Assembly (NCBI GenBank): GCA_900771085.1
Contig: CAAGMR010000024.1
Span: forward strand, 1 to 64,000
DNA from: Clostridia bacterium
GTDB taxonomy: Bacteria; Bacillota; Clostridia; Oscillospirales; Acutalibacteraceae
DNA: 64,000 nucleotides
Direction of reading: 5' to 3'
The stretch's first letter is position 1. Each line of letters begins with the position of its first letter. The position numbers and the translations under genes were made by a program. The notes below the pieces were generated by a model. The model was given only the letters and a program-made list of their open reading frames with translations, was not told the origin of the DNA and searched no databases. Below are positions 16,589-24,993 of the stretch, piece by piece.

Positions 16589-17320
16589 TTACTGTCTGGT
16601 TTTCACACTACGTTTGAGAGCCTTAACTTCTGATGGTTTAAGTTCTCTCCAGTCACCCTGTTTGAGCATACCGAGTTTAACCGGACCGATGGCAATTCTC
16701 TTAAGTCTTGCTACCTCAAGACCAAGGCCTTCGCACATCTTTCTGATCTGTCTGTTTCTGCCTTCACAGATAGAAATCTCAAGTACGGTTCTGTTTGGTT
16801 CCTGAACCAGAACTCTTACGTCTGCCGGAAGGGTCTGCTTACCATCGATAACCATACCTGTCATCATGGTGTTAATCATATCCTCTGTTACACGCTGCTT
16901 TACAGTTACTCTGTAGAGCTTGCTTACGTGACGTGTAGGATGAGTCATATTGTTTGCAAATTCACCGTCATTGGTGAAAAGAAGAAGTCCTTCGGAATCC
17001 TTATCGAGTCTACCTACAGGGAAAACTCTTGCAGGAACATCTTCTACGAGCTGTGCAACACACTTTCTGCCCTGCTCGTCCTTCATTGTTGAAATGAATC
17101 CGCGAGGCTTGTTGAGCATGATGTAGTAGAGTTCCTCTTCAATGCGGATTCTCTCGCCGTCTACTAAAATTACGTCCTTCTTAGGGTCAACCTTGTCGCC
17201 TACCTTGGCCTTTTTGCCGTTGACAACAACTCTTCCCTTGTTAATAAGTTCTTCTGACGCTCTGCGGCTGGCTACGCCACATTCGGCCATGAATTTCTGT
17301 AATCTTACAGGTTCTGCCAT
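16589..17320 (-). CDS. rluB: Pseudouridine synthase RluB family
   Basis: This enzyme isomerises a uridine in 23S rRNA helix 89 (U2605 in E. coli numbering). The 243-residue protein has an N-terminal S4 RNA-binding domain (residues 5-60, ending VNGKKAKVGDKV) and the RsuA/RluB/E/F catalytic motif GRLDKDSEGLLLFTNDG with the catalytic Asp. EGRNRQIRKMCE near the C-terminus is the family signature. RluB is favoured over RsuA by sequence feel and by proximity to scpB, its usual neighbour. A hairpin lies upstream and the yicC promoter lies immediately downstream. Confidence 0.9.
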   Translation of the reverse strand: MAEPVRLQKFMAECGVASRRASEELINKGRVVVNGKKAKVGDKVDPKKDVILVDGERIRIEEELYYIMLNKPRGFISTMKDEQGRKCVAQLVEDVPARVFPVGRLDKDSEGLLLFTNDGEFANNMTHPTRHVSKLYRVTVKQRVTEDMINTMMTGMVIDGKQTLPADVRVLVQEPNRTVLEISICEGRNRQIRKMCEGLGLEVARLKRIAIGPVKLGMLKQGDWRELKPSEVKALKRSVKTRQ

Positions 17321-17350
17321 TTAATTATTCAACTCCAAAATAAACACAAG

Positions 17351-17383
17351 AACGCAACCATCCAAAAAATGGATGGCTGCGTT
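17351..17383 (-). terminator. Hairpin between ytfJ and rluB, probable terminator
   Basis: A 14-bp stem with one mismatch (arms 17351-17364 and 17370-17383) and a five-base loop. The T-tract after the stem on the minus strand is poor, so termination may be partial and rluB could be reached by readthrough. Confidence 0.55.
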
Positions 17384-17411
17384 TACTTTTTACTGATCGT
17401 CAGCTGGTTGA

Positions 17412-17786
17412 TTACTCGCCCTTTACCACACCGGTAACTTTGTCCAACATATCAGGAACAAGGTTAGCTACCTTCTCAAAAGCAGCGTTGTCCTTATCCT
17501 TTTCGGAGATATGCTTGAGAGTAACCTGACCGTTCTGGATGAGGAGGAAAGCGATAGGAGTAACAGTTACGCCTGCGCCGCCGCAGCCGCCGAATGTCTC
17601 TTTGCCGCCTTCTGTTGGGAAGTCAGAACCGCCTGTTGCAAGGCCATAAGTTACCTTTGATACAGGAACGATTGTAAGTCCTGACTCTGTGTATACAGGA
17701 TCGCCGATAACTGTGCTTACATCGACCATTTCCTTAACTTTTTCGAGTGTAATTGTCAGCTTATCTGCTGCTGATTTCTTTTCCAT
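17412..17786 (-). CDS. ytfJ: GerW/YtfJ family protein
   Basis: YtfJ (GerW) of B. subtilis is needed for proper spore germination with some germinants; the family also occurs in non-sporulating Clostridia. The 124-residue protein contains the family core TVIGDPVYTESGLTIVPVSK, a glycine-rich segment FGGCGGAGV and VTPIAFLLI. It follows the DUF2953 gene by 19 bp, which repeats the ytfI-ytfJ pairing of B. subtilis and suggests that they act together. Confidence 0.9.
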   Translation of the reverse strand: MEKKSAADKLTITLEKVKEMVDVSTVIGDPVYTESGLTIVPVSKVTYGLATGGSDFPTEGGKETFGGCGGAGVTVTPIAFLLIQNGQVTLKHISEKDKDNAAFEKVANLVPDMLDKVTGVVKGE

Positions 17787-17805
17787 TGTTAAGCACCTCT
17801 ATTAA

Positions 17806-18834
17806 TTATTTAGCCTGCGCTGCAGTCTGTCTTAAAAGTTTTTCTTCTCTTTCCTTTACGCGTTTGCTCTTAGCATCGCTGATAGCTGTTGCATTCTCAG
17901 AAACAACGCTAAAGGAGTTCTTACCTGCCTTGATACCAAAGGCACCTACAGGACCAAGAATTCTGATTGGTCTGAAGGAAATGTAGAGAGCGAAGTCTGC
18001 GCTGCTCTTCTTTGCATGGAAGTCAGGATCAACTGAAAGATCGTAGTTCTTTACTCTACCGGTCTTTACAAGCTTAGAAAATGCAGGGAAGCATACTGCG
18101 CCAACCTTACCACATTTGATAGCGGTTGCTGCTGCATCCGGACCTGCAACTCTGAGTTTTACTTTTAATGTCTTGATGAGGATTCTCTTGCCGAGTTTTC
18201 CGCCCATCTTCTTACCTTCAGAACCGATAAGCTGCATGAGAGCAACTACGGAGCTGTAGGAGAAACCGTCCATAAAACTGCGAGCATTGATATAAGCGCT
18301 TTCAATGTCGAGAGTCTGGAGATTGTCACGAATCTGAAGGAGTTTAGCATACTTGTTTTCCACCTGAATATCTTCAAGAGGAAGAGGATTACCCTCTTTT
18401 TCTGCCTGCTCCGCCAAAGCCAATCTCTCTTCTGCCTTTTTCATTTCAGCGTTGAGTCTTGCTTCTTCTTCCTGTAACCTGGTTGCTTCTGCTGTTAACT
18501 CTTCAGCCTGCTTGACTTCGTTTATAACCTTCTGTTTGTCATAAGCGTCAAGAGCCTTGTTCTTAGCAGATCCCCCGATCTTTGAGCCTACGTTCTTGCC
18601 GTGACCGGCAATGAAATTGAATATCTTCTTGCCTTTTGCCTTCTTCTTTTCGGAAAGCGGCATAAGATTCATACCAAATAGGCCATACTTAACCTTGAGT
18701 CTTGGTCCACCTGTTTCGTAACCTACGCCGATGCCAACTTTAACGCTCAGTGCAAGTACAGTAACAAGGCCGATGAATACTACAAGAATAAGTAAGATAA
18801 GCATTATCCAAAGGAGTACCTTAAGAAAAGCCAA
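17806..18834 (-). CDS. DUF2953 membrane protein with coiled-coil insert (YtfI-like)
   Basis: The 342-residue protein starts with a strong TM helix (residues 3-28), followed by a small domain beginning VGIGVGYETGGPRLKVKYG, typical of DUF2953. Residues 85-150 form a charged Glu/Ala-rich coiled coil not found in the short Bacillus homologue. The C-terminal half again matches the DUF2953 core, including YDLSVDPDFHAKKSSADF. Function is unknown; linkage to ytfJ suggests a sporulation or envelope role. It is 45 bp downstream of scpB. Confidence 0.8.
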   Translation of the reverse strand: MAFLKVLLWIMLILLILVVFIGLVTVLALSVKVGIGVGYETGGPRLKVKYGLFGMNLMPLSEKKKAKGKKIFNFIAGHGKNVGSKIGGSAKNKALDAYDKQKVINEVKQAEELTAEATRLQEEEARLNAEMKKAEERLALAEQAEKEGNPLPLEDIQVENKYAKLLQIRDNLQTLDIESAYINARSFMDGFSYSSVVALMQLIGSEGKKMGGKLGKRILIKTLKVKLRVAGPDAAATAIKCGKVGAVCFPAFSKLVKTGRVKNYDLSVDPDFHAKKSSADFALYISFRPIRILGPVGAFGIKAGKNSFSVVSENATAISDAKSKRVKEREEKLLRQTAAQAK

Positions 18835-18879
18835 GTGTCAACACCTCCTCATCTCATTTTATTTATTACAATAATTTAT

Positions 18880-19407
18880 TTATGAATCACTAGCTTCTTC
18901 CGCTTCCGGAAGCGGCGGAAGCTCATCCAATGACTCTATGCAAAAGCACCGCAGGAATGCGGGCGTTGTGCCGTAAACAATAGGTCTGCCGGGAAGTTCA
19001 AGTCTGCCCTTCTCCTCTATGAGACCTTTCTGGAGCAGTGATGTTACAACACCGCTGCAGTCAACTCCTCTAACCTGTTCCATGAAAGACTTGGTAACCG
19101 GCTGGTTGTAGGCAATGACTGCGAGAACTTCAAATGCCGCATTTGAAAGCGGTGCGTTCTTCTTCATTTCGAGAACTGAACGGATTGCATCTGAATGTTC
19201 CTGTCTTGTGCAAAGCTGATACTGTTCACCGAGACGTTTGAGGCAAAGTCCGCTCTGTCTGTCATCAAGTGACTTTGAAAGAGCATCAAGAACCTCTTTT
19301 GTCTGTGAAGGTGTACAGTCAAGTGCTTCAGCAAGACGTTTTATGTTTAAAGGGTCGCCAGCCGCAAAAAGTACTGCTTCTGCAGTGGCAATTAAACTGT
19401 TATCCAA
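18880..19407 (-). CDS. scpB: Segregation and condensation protein B
   Basis: ScpB forms the SMC-ScpAB condensin that organises and segregates the chromosome. The 175-residue protein shows tandem winged-helix domains with AEAVLFAAGDPL at the start and EVLAVIAYNQPVTKSFMEQVRGVD in the second domain, and YGTTPAFLRCF near the end. The start codon is TTG at 19407, placed nine bases after GGGAG. It follows scpA by 15 bp. Confidence 0.96.
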   Translation of the reverse strand: MDNSLIATAEAVLFAAGDPLNIKRLAEALDCTPSQTKEVLDALSKSLDDRQSGLCLKRLGEQYQLCTRQEHSDAIRSVLEMKKNAPLSNAAFEVLAVIAYNQPVTKSFMEQVRGVDCSGVVTSLLQKGLIEEKGRLELPGRPIVYGTTPAFLRCFCIESLDELPPLPEAEEASDS

Positions 19408-19422
19408 AAAGTTCAGCTCCCT

Positions 19423-20121
19423 TTAACCCTTAAGTTCAATGTCGAGGTCATCGCCGTTTTCTGAGGTGACAACCTTCTTGTCTCTGATTAATTCAAGTAT
19501 TGCAAGGAAAGTAGCAACCATGTCTGAACGAGATTCAGAGGACTCGATGAGACTGTTAAAGCTATGTCTTCCCTTTCCAAGCTTTCCAAGGATGGAATCA
19601 ATCTTGGATGATACCGAAACGATTGCCTTCTGAACAATCTCGGTAAATGCTTCTATCGGTGGAGGAAGCTTGCGCTTTCCCTTGCCGATGACAGCTTTGT
19701 ATGCGTCAAGTAATTCGAACGGTTCATGCACATGTGTGTATGTGTAGTCGATTTCCATTTCGTCCGGAGACTTTGTCAGGAACTCGAAGCCATTGGCATT
19801 CTCTCGAAGCTTGCCTGCCATAATCTGGCAGTCTCTGTACTCAAGAAGTTCACCTTCAAGTTCTTTCTTGAGCTGATCTGCTTCCTCATGCTTTGGAAGA
19901 AGAGAAACTGTCTTGATGTAGACAAGACGGGCAGCCATTTCAAGGAACTCGGAAGCGACTTCCATGTCTGCTTCCTGCATGGCACGAACGTAGGCAGTGT
20001 ACTGCTCTACAAGTTCGATGATTGGAATATCGTAAATGTCCAGTTTATGTTTGCTGATAAGTGACAGAAGAAGGTCCATAGGTCCTTCAAACACTTCCAG
20101 CTTATAGTTTATGGAACTCAT
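19423..20121 (-). CDS. scpA: Segregation and condensation protein A
   Basis: ScpA is the kleisin that bridges the SMC heads. The 232-residue protein begins with the conserved YKLEVFEGPMDLLLSLI, continues with KLDIYDIPI and AARLVYIKT, and ends with the winged helix that contacts SMC (VATFLAILELIRDKKV). It is the usual partner of the scpB gene downstream. The M50 protease gene precedes it by 24 bp. Confidence 0.96.
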   Translation of the reverse strand: MSSINYKLEVFEGPMDLLLSLISKHKLDIYDIPIIELVEQYTAYVRAMQEADMEVASEFLEMAARLVYIKTVSLLPKHEEADQLKKELEGELLEYRDCQIMAGKLRENANGFEFLTKSPDEMEIDYTYTHVHEPFELLDAYKAVIGKGKRKLPPPIEAFTEIVQKAIVSVSSKIDSILGKLGKGRHSFNSLIESSESRSDMVATFLAILELIRDKKVVTSENGDDLDIELKG

Positions 20122-20145
20122 TTTACTCCCCTTTTACGGGATTTA

Positions 20146-20808
20146 TTAAAAGATAAGGCCTGAAACCCAGTAGAAGAAATTAAGAAGGCCGTTGCCAAGG
20201 AATGTAATCGGCCATGAAAGGATATTTGTAATGAGAAGAAGCATAATGATGAGCATTATGGTTCTCTGGTTTGTCTGCACCCAGTAGAGAGCCTTGTTGG
20301 AAAGGAAACCCTGAAGGATGTTGAAACCGTCAAACATCGGAATTGGCAGAAGGTTTAATACGCCTAAGTATACGGTAATGCGAGCCGCAAATACGAAGAA
20401 GTAATAAAGAGCTATACCGCCGTTGGTTGCTGCAAAACCTGAGTGCTGAATGACAACAGACAGGAAGACAAAAATGAAACCAAGAATAAGGTTTGCGAGA
20501 GGTCCTGCGGCAGCTACCAGCGCAAGGTCTCTTTTTGGCTTTTTAAAGTTATTCGGATTAACAGGTGTAGGCTTGCCCCATCCGAAGCCGATCAGGGCGA
20601 TAAGCAATCCACCGAGAACATCGATGTGAGCTAAAGGATCAAGGGTAAGTCCGCCGGAAAGTCTTGGTGTGTCATCTCCAAGCTTATCGGCAATGAGAGC
20701 ATGAGCAAACTCATGAAGAGGTATTACGCAGAATACAAGAAACAATGATGCAAAGATTGCAACCATTATCTGGGTAACGTCCCCTGTTCTTAAAGCAGAT
20801 AAAAGCAT
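20146..20808 (-). CDS. Site-2-protease-type M50 membrane metalloprotease
   Basis: The protein (220 residues from ATG at 20808) has five to six TM helices, the zinc motif HEFAH in the first, and the second motif LLPIPMFDG that supplies the third ligand Asp. It lacks PDZ and CBS domains, so it is the minimal YwhC/rhomboid-like S2P type often found next to scpA. Substrate is unknown. The start is uncertain: an in-frame TTG at 20841 would add 11 residues, and neither has a strong SD. Confidence 0.87.
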   Translation of the reverse strand: MLLSALRTGDVTQIMVAIFASLFLVFCVIPLHEFAHALIADKLGDDTPRLSGGLTLDPLAHIDVLGGLLIALIGFGWGKPTPVNPNNFKKPKRDLALVAAAGPLANLILGFIFVFLSVVIQHSGFAATNGGIALYYFFVFAARITVYLGVLNLLPIPMFDGFNILQGFLSNKALYWVQTNQRTIMLIIMLLLITNILSWPITFLGNGLLNFFYWVSGLIF

Positions 20809-20889
20809 AAATTCAACACACTTTCGCAATTTTAGGCGCAATAAACCTATTAATACTTACTAAAAGAATACTAAAATTTAAGGTTTCAG

Positions 20890-21753
20890 TCAATGGATAT
20901 TGCACAAAATAAGCCTATCATTCCCGAAAACATCCCGTATAATTTGTGCATTTTCACATTTCTCCTTAAAAATGCCAAGAGCTGAGCTTCCCTGGTCCTC
21001 ACCTATCTCGACTATGAGCATCCCGTGAGGCTTCACGAGAGGCATCCAGAGTTCTGCAATTGCCCTGTAGAAATCCAGCCCGTCTTCGCCGCCACAGAGT
21101 GCCATGAACGGCTCATTTTTAACTTCCTTCTGAAGGCCGTCCATCTGTTCAAGCGGAATGTATGGAGGGTTTGAAACCAGAACGTCAACCGGGTCGTAGT
21201 CCGCGACAGTTGCGAGGTCGCAAATGTCGCCGAGGTTCACGGCATAATTTGCCGTGCCATTGAGCAAAGCATTCTGCTTTGCGTATTCGAAGGCTTTTTC
21301 TGACTTCTCGATGGCCAGTACATCACAATGCTCAAAGGAAGAGGCAATGCTTATGCCGATGCAGCCTGTGCCCGCACAGAGGTCGAGGACCTTCGCCCTT
21401 TTCTCCCCGTTAAACCTCTCATCCGTGCGAAGATACTCGAGGACAAGCTCAACGAGTTCCTCTGTTTCAGGTCTCGGGATAAGAACTCCCTCGCCCACCC
21501 TGAACGGAAGGCCGAAGAATTCCCATTCTCCGATGAGATACTGAAGCGGTGTGCCATCTATGCGCCTGTTTACAAGGTCGCAAAGTTCAGCGAAGGTTTC
21601 TTCTGAAAGGACTTCGTCCTGTTTTAAAAAGAAACCGGTTCTGTTCAAACCGGTTACTTTTTGTATTAGTTCAAATGAATCGAATTCGGCATCGTCTATG
21701 CCTGCTCTGCTGAGCTGCACAAGGGCGAATTCTTTTGCTTCTTTAATCGTCAT
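20890..21753 (-). CDS. prmC: Release factor glutamine methyltransferase PrmC
   Basis: PrmC methylates the GGQ glutamine of RF1 and RF2. The 287-residue protein has the N-terminal helical domain ending PLQYLIGEWEFFGLPF, the GVLIPRPETEELVE motif, the SAM-binding DLCAGTGCIGIS, and the catalytic NPPYIP. The start overlaps the DUF1385 gene by 4 bp. The pair DUF1385-prmC (usually yqhQ/ywkD next to prmC-prfA) is typical for Firmicutes, although prfA itself is not present here. Confidence 0.95.
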   Translation of the reverse strand: MTIKEAKEFALVQLSRAGIDDAEFDSFELIQKVTGLNRTGFFLKQDEVLSEETFAELCDLVNRRIDGTPLQYLIGEWEFFGLPFRVGEGVLIPRPETEELVELVLEYLRTDERFNGEKRAKVLDLCAGTGCIGISIASSFEHCDVLAIEKSEKAFEYAKQNALLNGTANYAVNLGDICDLATVADYDPVDVLVSNPPYIPLEQMDGLQKEVKNEPFMALCGGEDGLDFYRAIAELWMPLVKPHGMLIVEIGEDQGSSALGIFKEKCENAQIIRDVFGNDRLILCNIH

Positions 21754-22727
21754 GATATTTTATCATCTTCCGGATTGTCTGTTCTTACCGCATTGAAAGC
21801 AGCTATACCTACTTCGATCATGTCGTCTGTAGGTTCAATTGTTGTGATGCGCTGCATCCAGAGTCCCGGTTTTGAAAGGACTCTTGAGACAAGGTTATCC
21901 TTTCTTCCGGCATACTTGATAAACTCGTAGCCAAGACCCATGATAAGCGGAATGATAAGAAGCTTTGCAAGGATCCAGAGCCAGCGGATTTTGCCGATGC
22001 CCGGGAATATGAGAACAAGTACTGTTGAGAAAAGAATACTTATGAGAAGCATTACGATGGTAAAGCTTGTTCCGCATCTCGGGTGGAATCTGATCTGCTT
22101 GCGGACATTTTCAACTGTGAGCGGAAGTCCTGCCTCATAGCAGAAAATGGTTTTATGCTCGGCACCGTGATACATGAACACACGTTTAATCTCTTTGGTT
22201 CTGCTCATGACATACATGTAAACAACCAGGATGATTATCTTGAGAATACCTTCAAACAGCGGATGAAGGTTGTGCGCCTCAAGGAAATCCTTTGTAACAT
22301 GAGCGTCAAATGTATCAACGAGCCATGCAGGCAGATACATGAAAAGAAAGAATGCTATGAGAAGGCCGAGAATCATTGAAAAGATTTCAATGACAGCCAT
22401 TGCCTTCTCGTTGAAATGCTCGTCAAGCCACTTGTCGAGCTTTGATTCAGGCACGTATTCCTCATCGTCTTCCATGGATTTGTCTGCGGTAAACATGAGA
22501 TATTTGTAGCCATAAGTAAGAGACTCTACGAAAGCAACCACGCCTCTGATAACAGGAGTCTTTGCCCATTTATGAGTGTCGGCAAAGCGTTTCTCCTCCA
22601 TTGGAGTAACTTCTATTTCTTTGTTTGGAAGTCTTACTGCGATTGCGGAACCCTTTGGTCCCCTCATCATGATGCCCTCAATAAGAGCCTGTCCACCAAT
22701 ACTGGTTTTATGGTTCTGATTGCTCAA
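21750..22727 (-). CDS. DUF1385 integral membrane protein (YqhQ-like)
   Basis: The 325-residue protein carries the DUF1385 signature: IGGQALIEGIMMRGP near the N-terminus, then RGVVAF, and FMYHGAEHKTIFCYE with conserved His between TM helices. Four to five TM segments lie in residues 105-290. Its role is unknown; in Clostridia it is almost always next to prmC and prfA. The start lies inside the end of the histidine-kinase gene (20-bp overlap), so the two are coupled in translation. Confidence 0.88.
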   Translation of the reverse strand: MSNQNHKTSIGGQALIEGIMMRGPKGSAIAVRLPNKEIEVTPMEEKRFADTHKWAKTPVIRGVVAFVESLTYGYKYLMFTADKSMEDDEEYVPESKLDKWLDEHFNEKAMAVIEIFSMILGLLIAFFLFMYLPAWLVDTFDAHVTKDFLEAHNLHPLFEGILKIIILVVYMYVMSRTKEIKRVFMYHGAEHKTIFCYEAGLPLTVENVRKQIRFHPRCGTSFTIVMLLISILFSTVLVLIFPGIGKIRWLWILAKLLIIPLIMGLGYEFIKYAGRKDNLVSRVLSKPGLWMQRITTIEPTDDMIEVGIAAFNAVRTDNPEDDKIS

Positions 22728-24276
22728 AATTATTCTCCGTTTCTATGGCAGGAATTTCGGTAACAGGAATGTAGTCAACAGGGAATGAAATGATTACGCA
22801 AGTACCAACGCCAACCTCACTCTGGATGTCGAGTGAGCCGCCGTGCATCTTGACGATTTCATCGCAGACTGCAAGTCCGATACCGCTGCCTTTAACTGAA
22901 ATATTTGATTTATAGAACTTCTTTTTAACCTTTGGAAGTTCTTCCTTGGAGATACCTACGCCGGTATCCTCAACGTAAATTCTGAGTGTTGCCTTCTCGC
23001 CTTCTTCCGAAGGTGCAATGATTTCAGCAACAACAGTAATCTTGCCGCCATGGTTTGTATACTTGAAGGCGTTATCAAGAACGTTTACAAATACCTGATT
23101 GATACGGTTAGGATCACCCTCTGCAGGAGCAGGAATATGAGGCGCATTGTAATTAAGTTCAATGCCTTCTCTTGTTGACCTGTCTTTGAAGACGAAAATC
23201 GTTTCATCAAGTTCTGCAAGAATATCAATCTTCTCGTATTTGAGAGTAAGTCGTCCGTTTACAATCTTTGAAAGATCGAGAAGATCTTCCACAACTCCTG
23301 TAAGACGGGATGACTCGGCAATGATAACCTCCATGCCGCGCTTTCTGAGAACAGGGTCTGTGTCGCCCATTGTGAGAACTGTTTCAGCCCAACCCTTGAT
23401 TGCGGTAAGAGGAGTTTTCATTTCATGAGAAACAGTTGAGATAAAGTCATTCTTCATCTTGTCGGTGGAGTTTATCTCATCTGCCATGTAGTTGATGTTG
23501 TCGCAGAGTTCCGAGATTTCATCCTTGTACTTTCTCGGCTCGATGCGGGCATTCATATCACCCTCTGCTATTCTCCTGGTTACTTCATTGATTTCTCTTA
23601 CAGGTTCAACAATTGAATCAACGAAGAAGAAGCCTGAGAATGAAGTGATGAATATGATTGCTATAAGAACGATGAAAAGAGCAAGTGCGATAAGAGCTAC
23701 GCTCTTCTGAGCACCTCGCAGGGATACAATGTACCTTACTGCACCGATTTCCTCATCGCCGTTTTTTAATATGTGTGTTGTAGCAAGAACCTTTTCATGG
23801 TTGGAGTTTCTTCCCTTCCATGAAACCTGATCAATGTCGGAATTTTCTTTAGCATCGTAGTAATCAGGCATCTTGGTATCATCAACCTGGAAGCCCGAAG
23901 ACGAAACCACTACTCTGCCGTCAGCATCAATAACCCAGACTTCAACCTTGTCTTTCTGGTCAAAATTTTCAACATACTGTCTTGCGGCACCATCGAAGGA
24001 CGCATTGGCTGTCGAAAGATAATTGGAAAAGAAAGTATTTACCGAGTTTGAATACTGAGCATCAAGTACCGACTGAGCGGCACCGACGTAGTAGTTGCCG
24101 ACAACAATCAGGAGAAGCATGAAAAACATTGTGGTAATCGCAACCAGTGAAGATACTGTCGTTAAAAGCCATCTTCTGGAAATACCCGAAGTGTACTTTT
24201 CAAGACCGGATGCGATATCAATACGTTTTTTCTTTTCGCCAGGTTCTTTTTCCTTGTTTTTTCTGGCAAAAGTCAT
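22708..24276 (-). CDS. Sensor histidine kinase with extracellular sensor and HAMP domains
   Basis: The 522-residue kinase has a basic cytoplasmic N-terminus, TM1 (about 36-62), an extracellular PAS-like (Cache) domain (about 65-190, including WVIDADGRVVVSS), TM2 (about 193-216), HAMP (217-270), HisKA with phosphoacceptor His284 in STVSHEMKTPLTAI, and a HATPase with NVLDNAFKYTNHGG and GSGIGLAVC. The extra-cytoplasmic ligand is unknown. It follows its response-regulator gene by 3 bp. Sequence type resembles PhoR/WalK-like kinases; specific orthology was not established. Confidence 0.93.
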   Translation of the reverse strand: MTFARKNKEKEPGEKKKRIDIASGLEKYTSGISRRWLLTTVSSLVAITTMFFMLLLIVVGNYYVGAAQSVLDAQYSNSVNTFFSNYLSTANASFDGAARQYVENFDQKDKVEVWVIDADGRVVVSSSGFQVDDTKMPDYYDAKENSDIDQVSWKGRNSNHEKVLATTHILKNGDEEIGAVRYIVSLRGAQKSVALIALALFIVLIAIIFITSFSGFFFVDSIVEPVREINEVTRRIAEGDMNARIEPRKYKDEISELCDNINYMADEINSTDKMKNDFISTVSHEMKTPLTAIKGWAETVLTMGDTDPVLRKRGMEVIIAESSRLTGVVEDLLDLSKIVNGRLTLKYEKIDILAELDETIFVFKDRSTREGIELNYNAPHIPAPAEGDPNRINQVFVNVLDNAFKYTNHGGKITVVAEIIAPSEEGEKATLRIYVEDTGVGISKEELPKVKKKFYKSNISVKGSGIGLAVCDEIVKMHGGSLDIQSEVGVGTCVIISFPVDYIPVTEIPAIETENNFEQSEP

Positions 24277-24279
24277 CTG

Positions 24280-24978
24280 TTATCTCACCCACTTGTATCC
24301 TATGCCCCAGATTGTCATAAGGTGTTTTGGAGCAGATGGATTATCTTCAACTTTCATTCGAAGACGTCTGATATTAACGTCTACTATCTTTTCTTCTCCG
24401 AAGTAAGAGTCACCCCATACCTGGTGAAGAATATCTGTTCTTGAAAGAGCTGCACCCGGATTATTGAAGAAGTATTCCATAATCTGGAACTCTACCTGAG
24501 TGAGTTCAATTGGTGCACCATTCTTTGTAAGAGTTCTGCTTCTGATATCCAGTGTGAATTCGGAAAGAGAAATCTTTGAAGATGGTTCCTCACGAACGTG
24601 AGATACCATCTCTACTCTTCTGTAAAGAGCATCTACTCTGGCAAGAAGTTCTGCCGGAGAGAAAGGCTTTGTAACATAGTCATCAGCGCCTACAAGAAGG
24701 CCTGTAACCTTGTCCATCTCCTCTGTCTTTGCAGTAAGAATGATAACGCCTACAGTTGAGCTTCTCTTTCTGATTTCCTTGCAGACTTCGATGCCGTCCA
24801 TTTCAGGCATCATGATATCGAGGAGGCAAAGGTCAATCTCTGAAGCATGCTCATCATAAAGTCTTACTGCTTCTGCACCGTCTGCTGCTTCGATGATATT
24901 GTAGCCACTGTGGCTAAGATTAATAACAATAAATTCGCGAATTGCTGATTCGTCTTCTGCAACTAATATTGTCTTCAT
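24280..24978 (-). CDS. OmpR/PhoB-family response regulator
   Basis: The 232-residue protein has a receiver domain with acidic pocket AEDE (7-10), phosphorylation site Asp54 in LLDIMMPEMDG, Thr in ILTAKTEE, and Lys in DDYVTKPF. The DNA-binding domain (about 130-230) is a winged helix with RSRTLTKNGAPIELTQVEF and a recognition region VDVNIRRLRMKVED. It is the first gene of the pair and lies 15 bp after the FG-GAP-like protein gene, so the regulator is probably transcribed together with cdaA-cdaR. Confidence 0.95.
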   Translation of the reverse strand: MKTILVAEDESAIREFIVINLSHSGYNIIEAADGAEAVRLYDEHASEIDLCLLDIMMPEMDGIEVCKEIRKRSSTVGVIILTAKTEEMDKVTGLLVGADDYVTKPFSPAELLARVDALYRRVEMVSHVREEPSSKISLSEFTLDIRSRTLTKNGAPIELTQVEFQIMEYFFNNPGAALSRTDILHQVWGDSYFGEEKIVDVNIRRLRMKVEDNPSAPKHLMTIWGIGYKWVR

Positions 24979-24993
24979 ACATTTTCTCCCTGA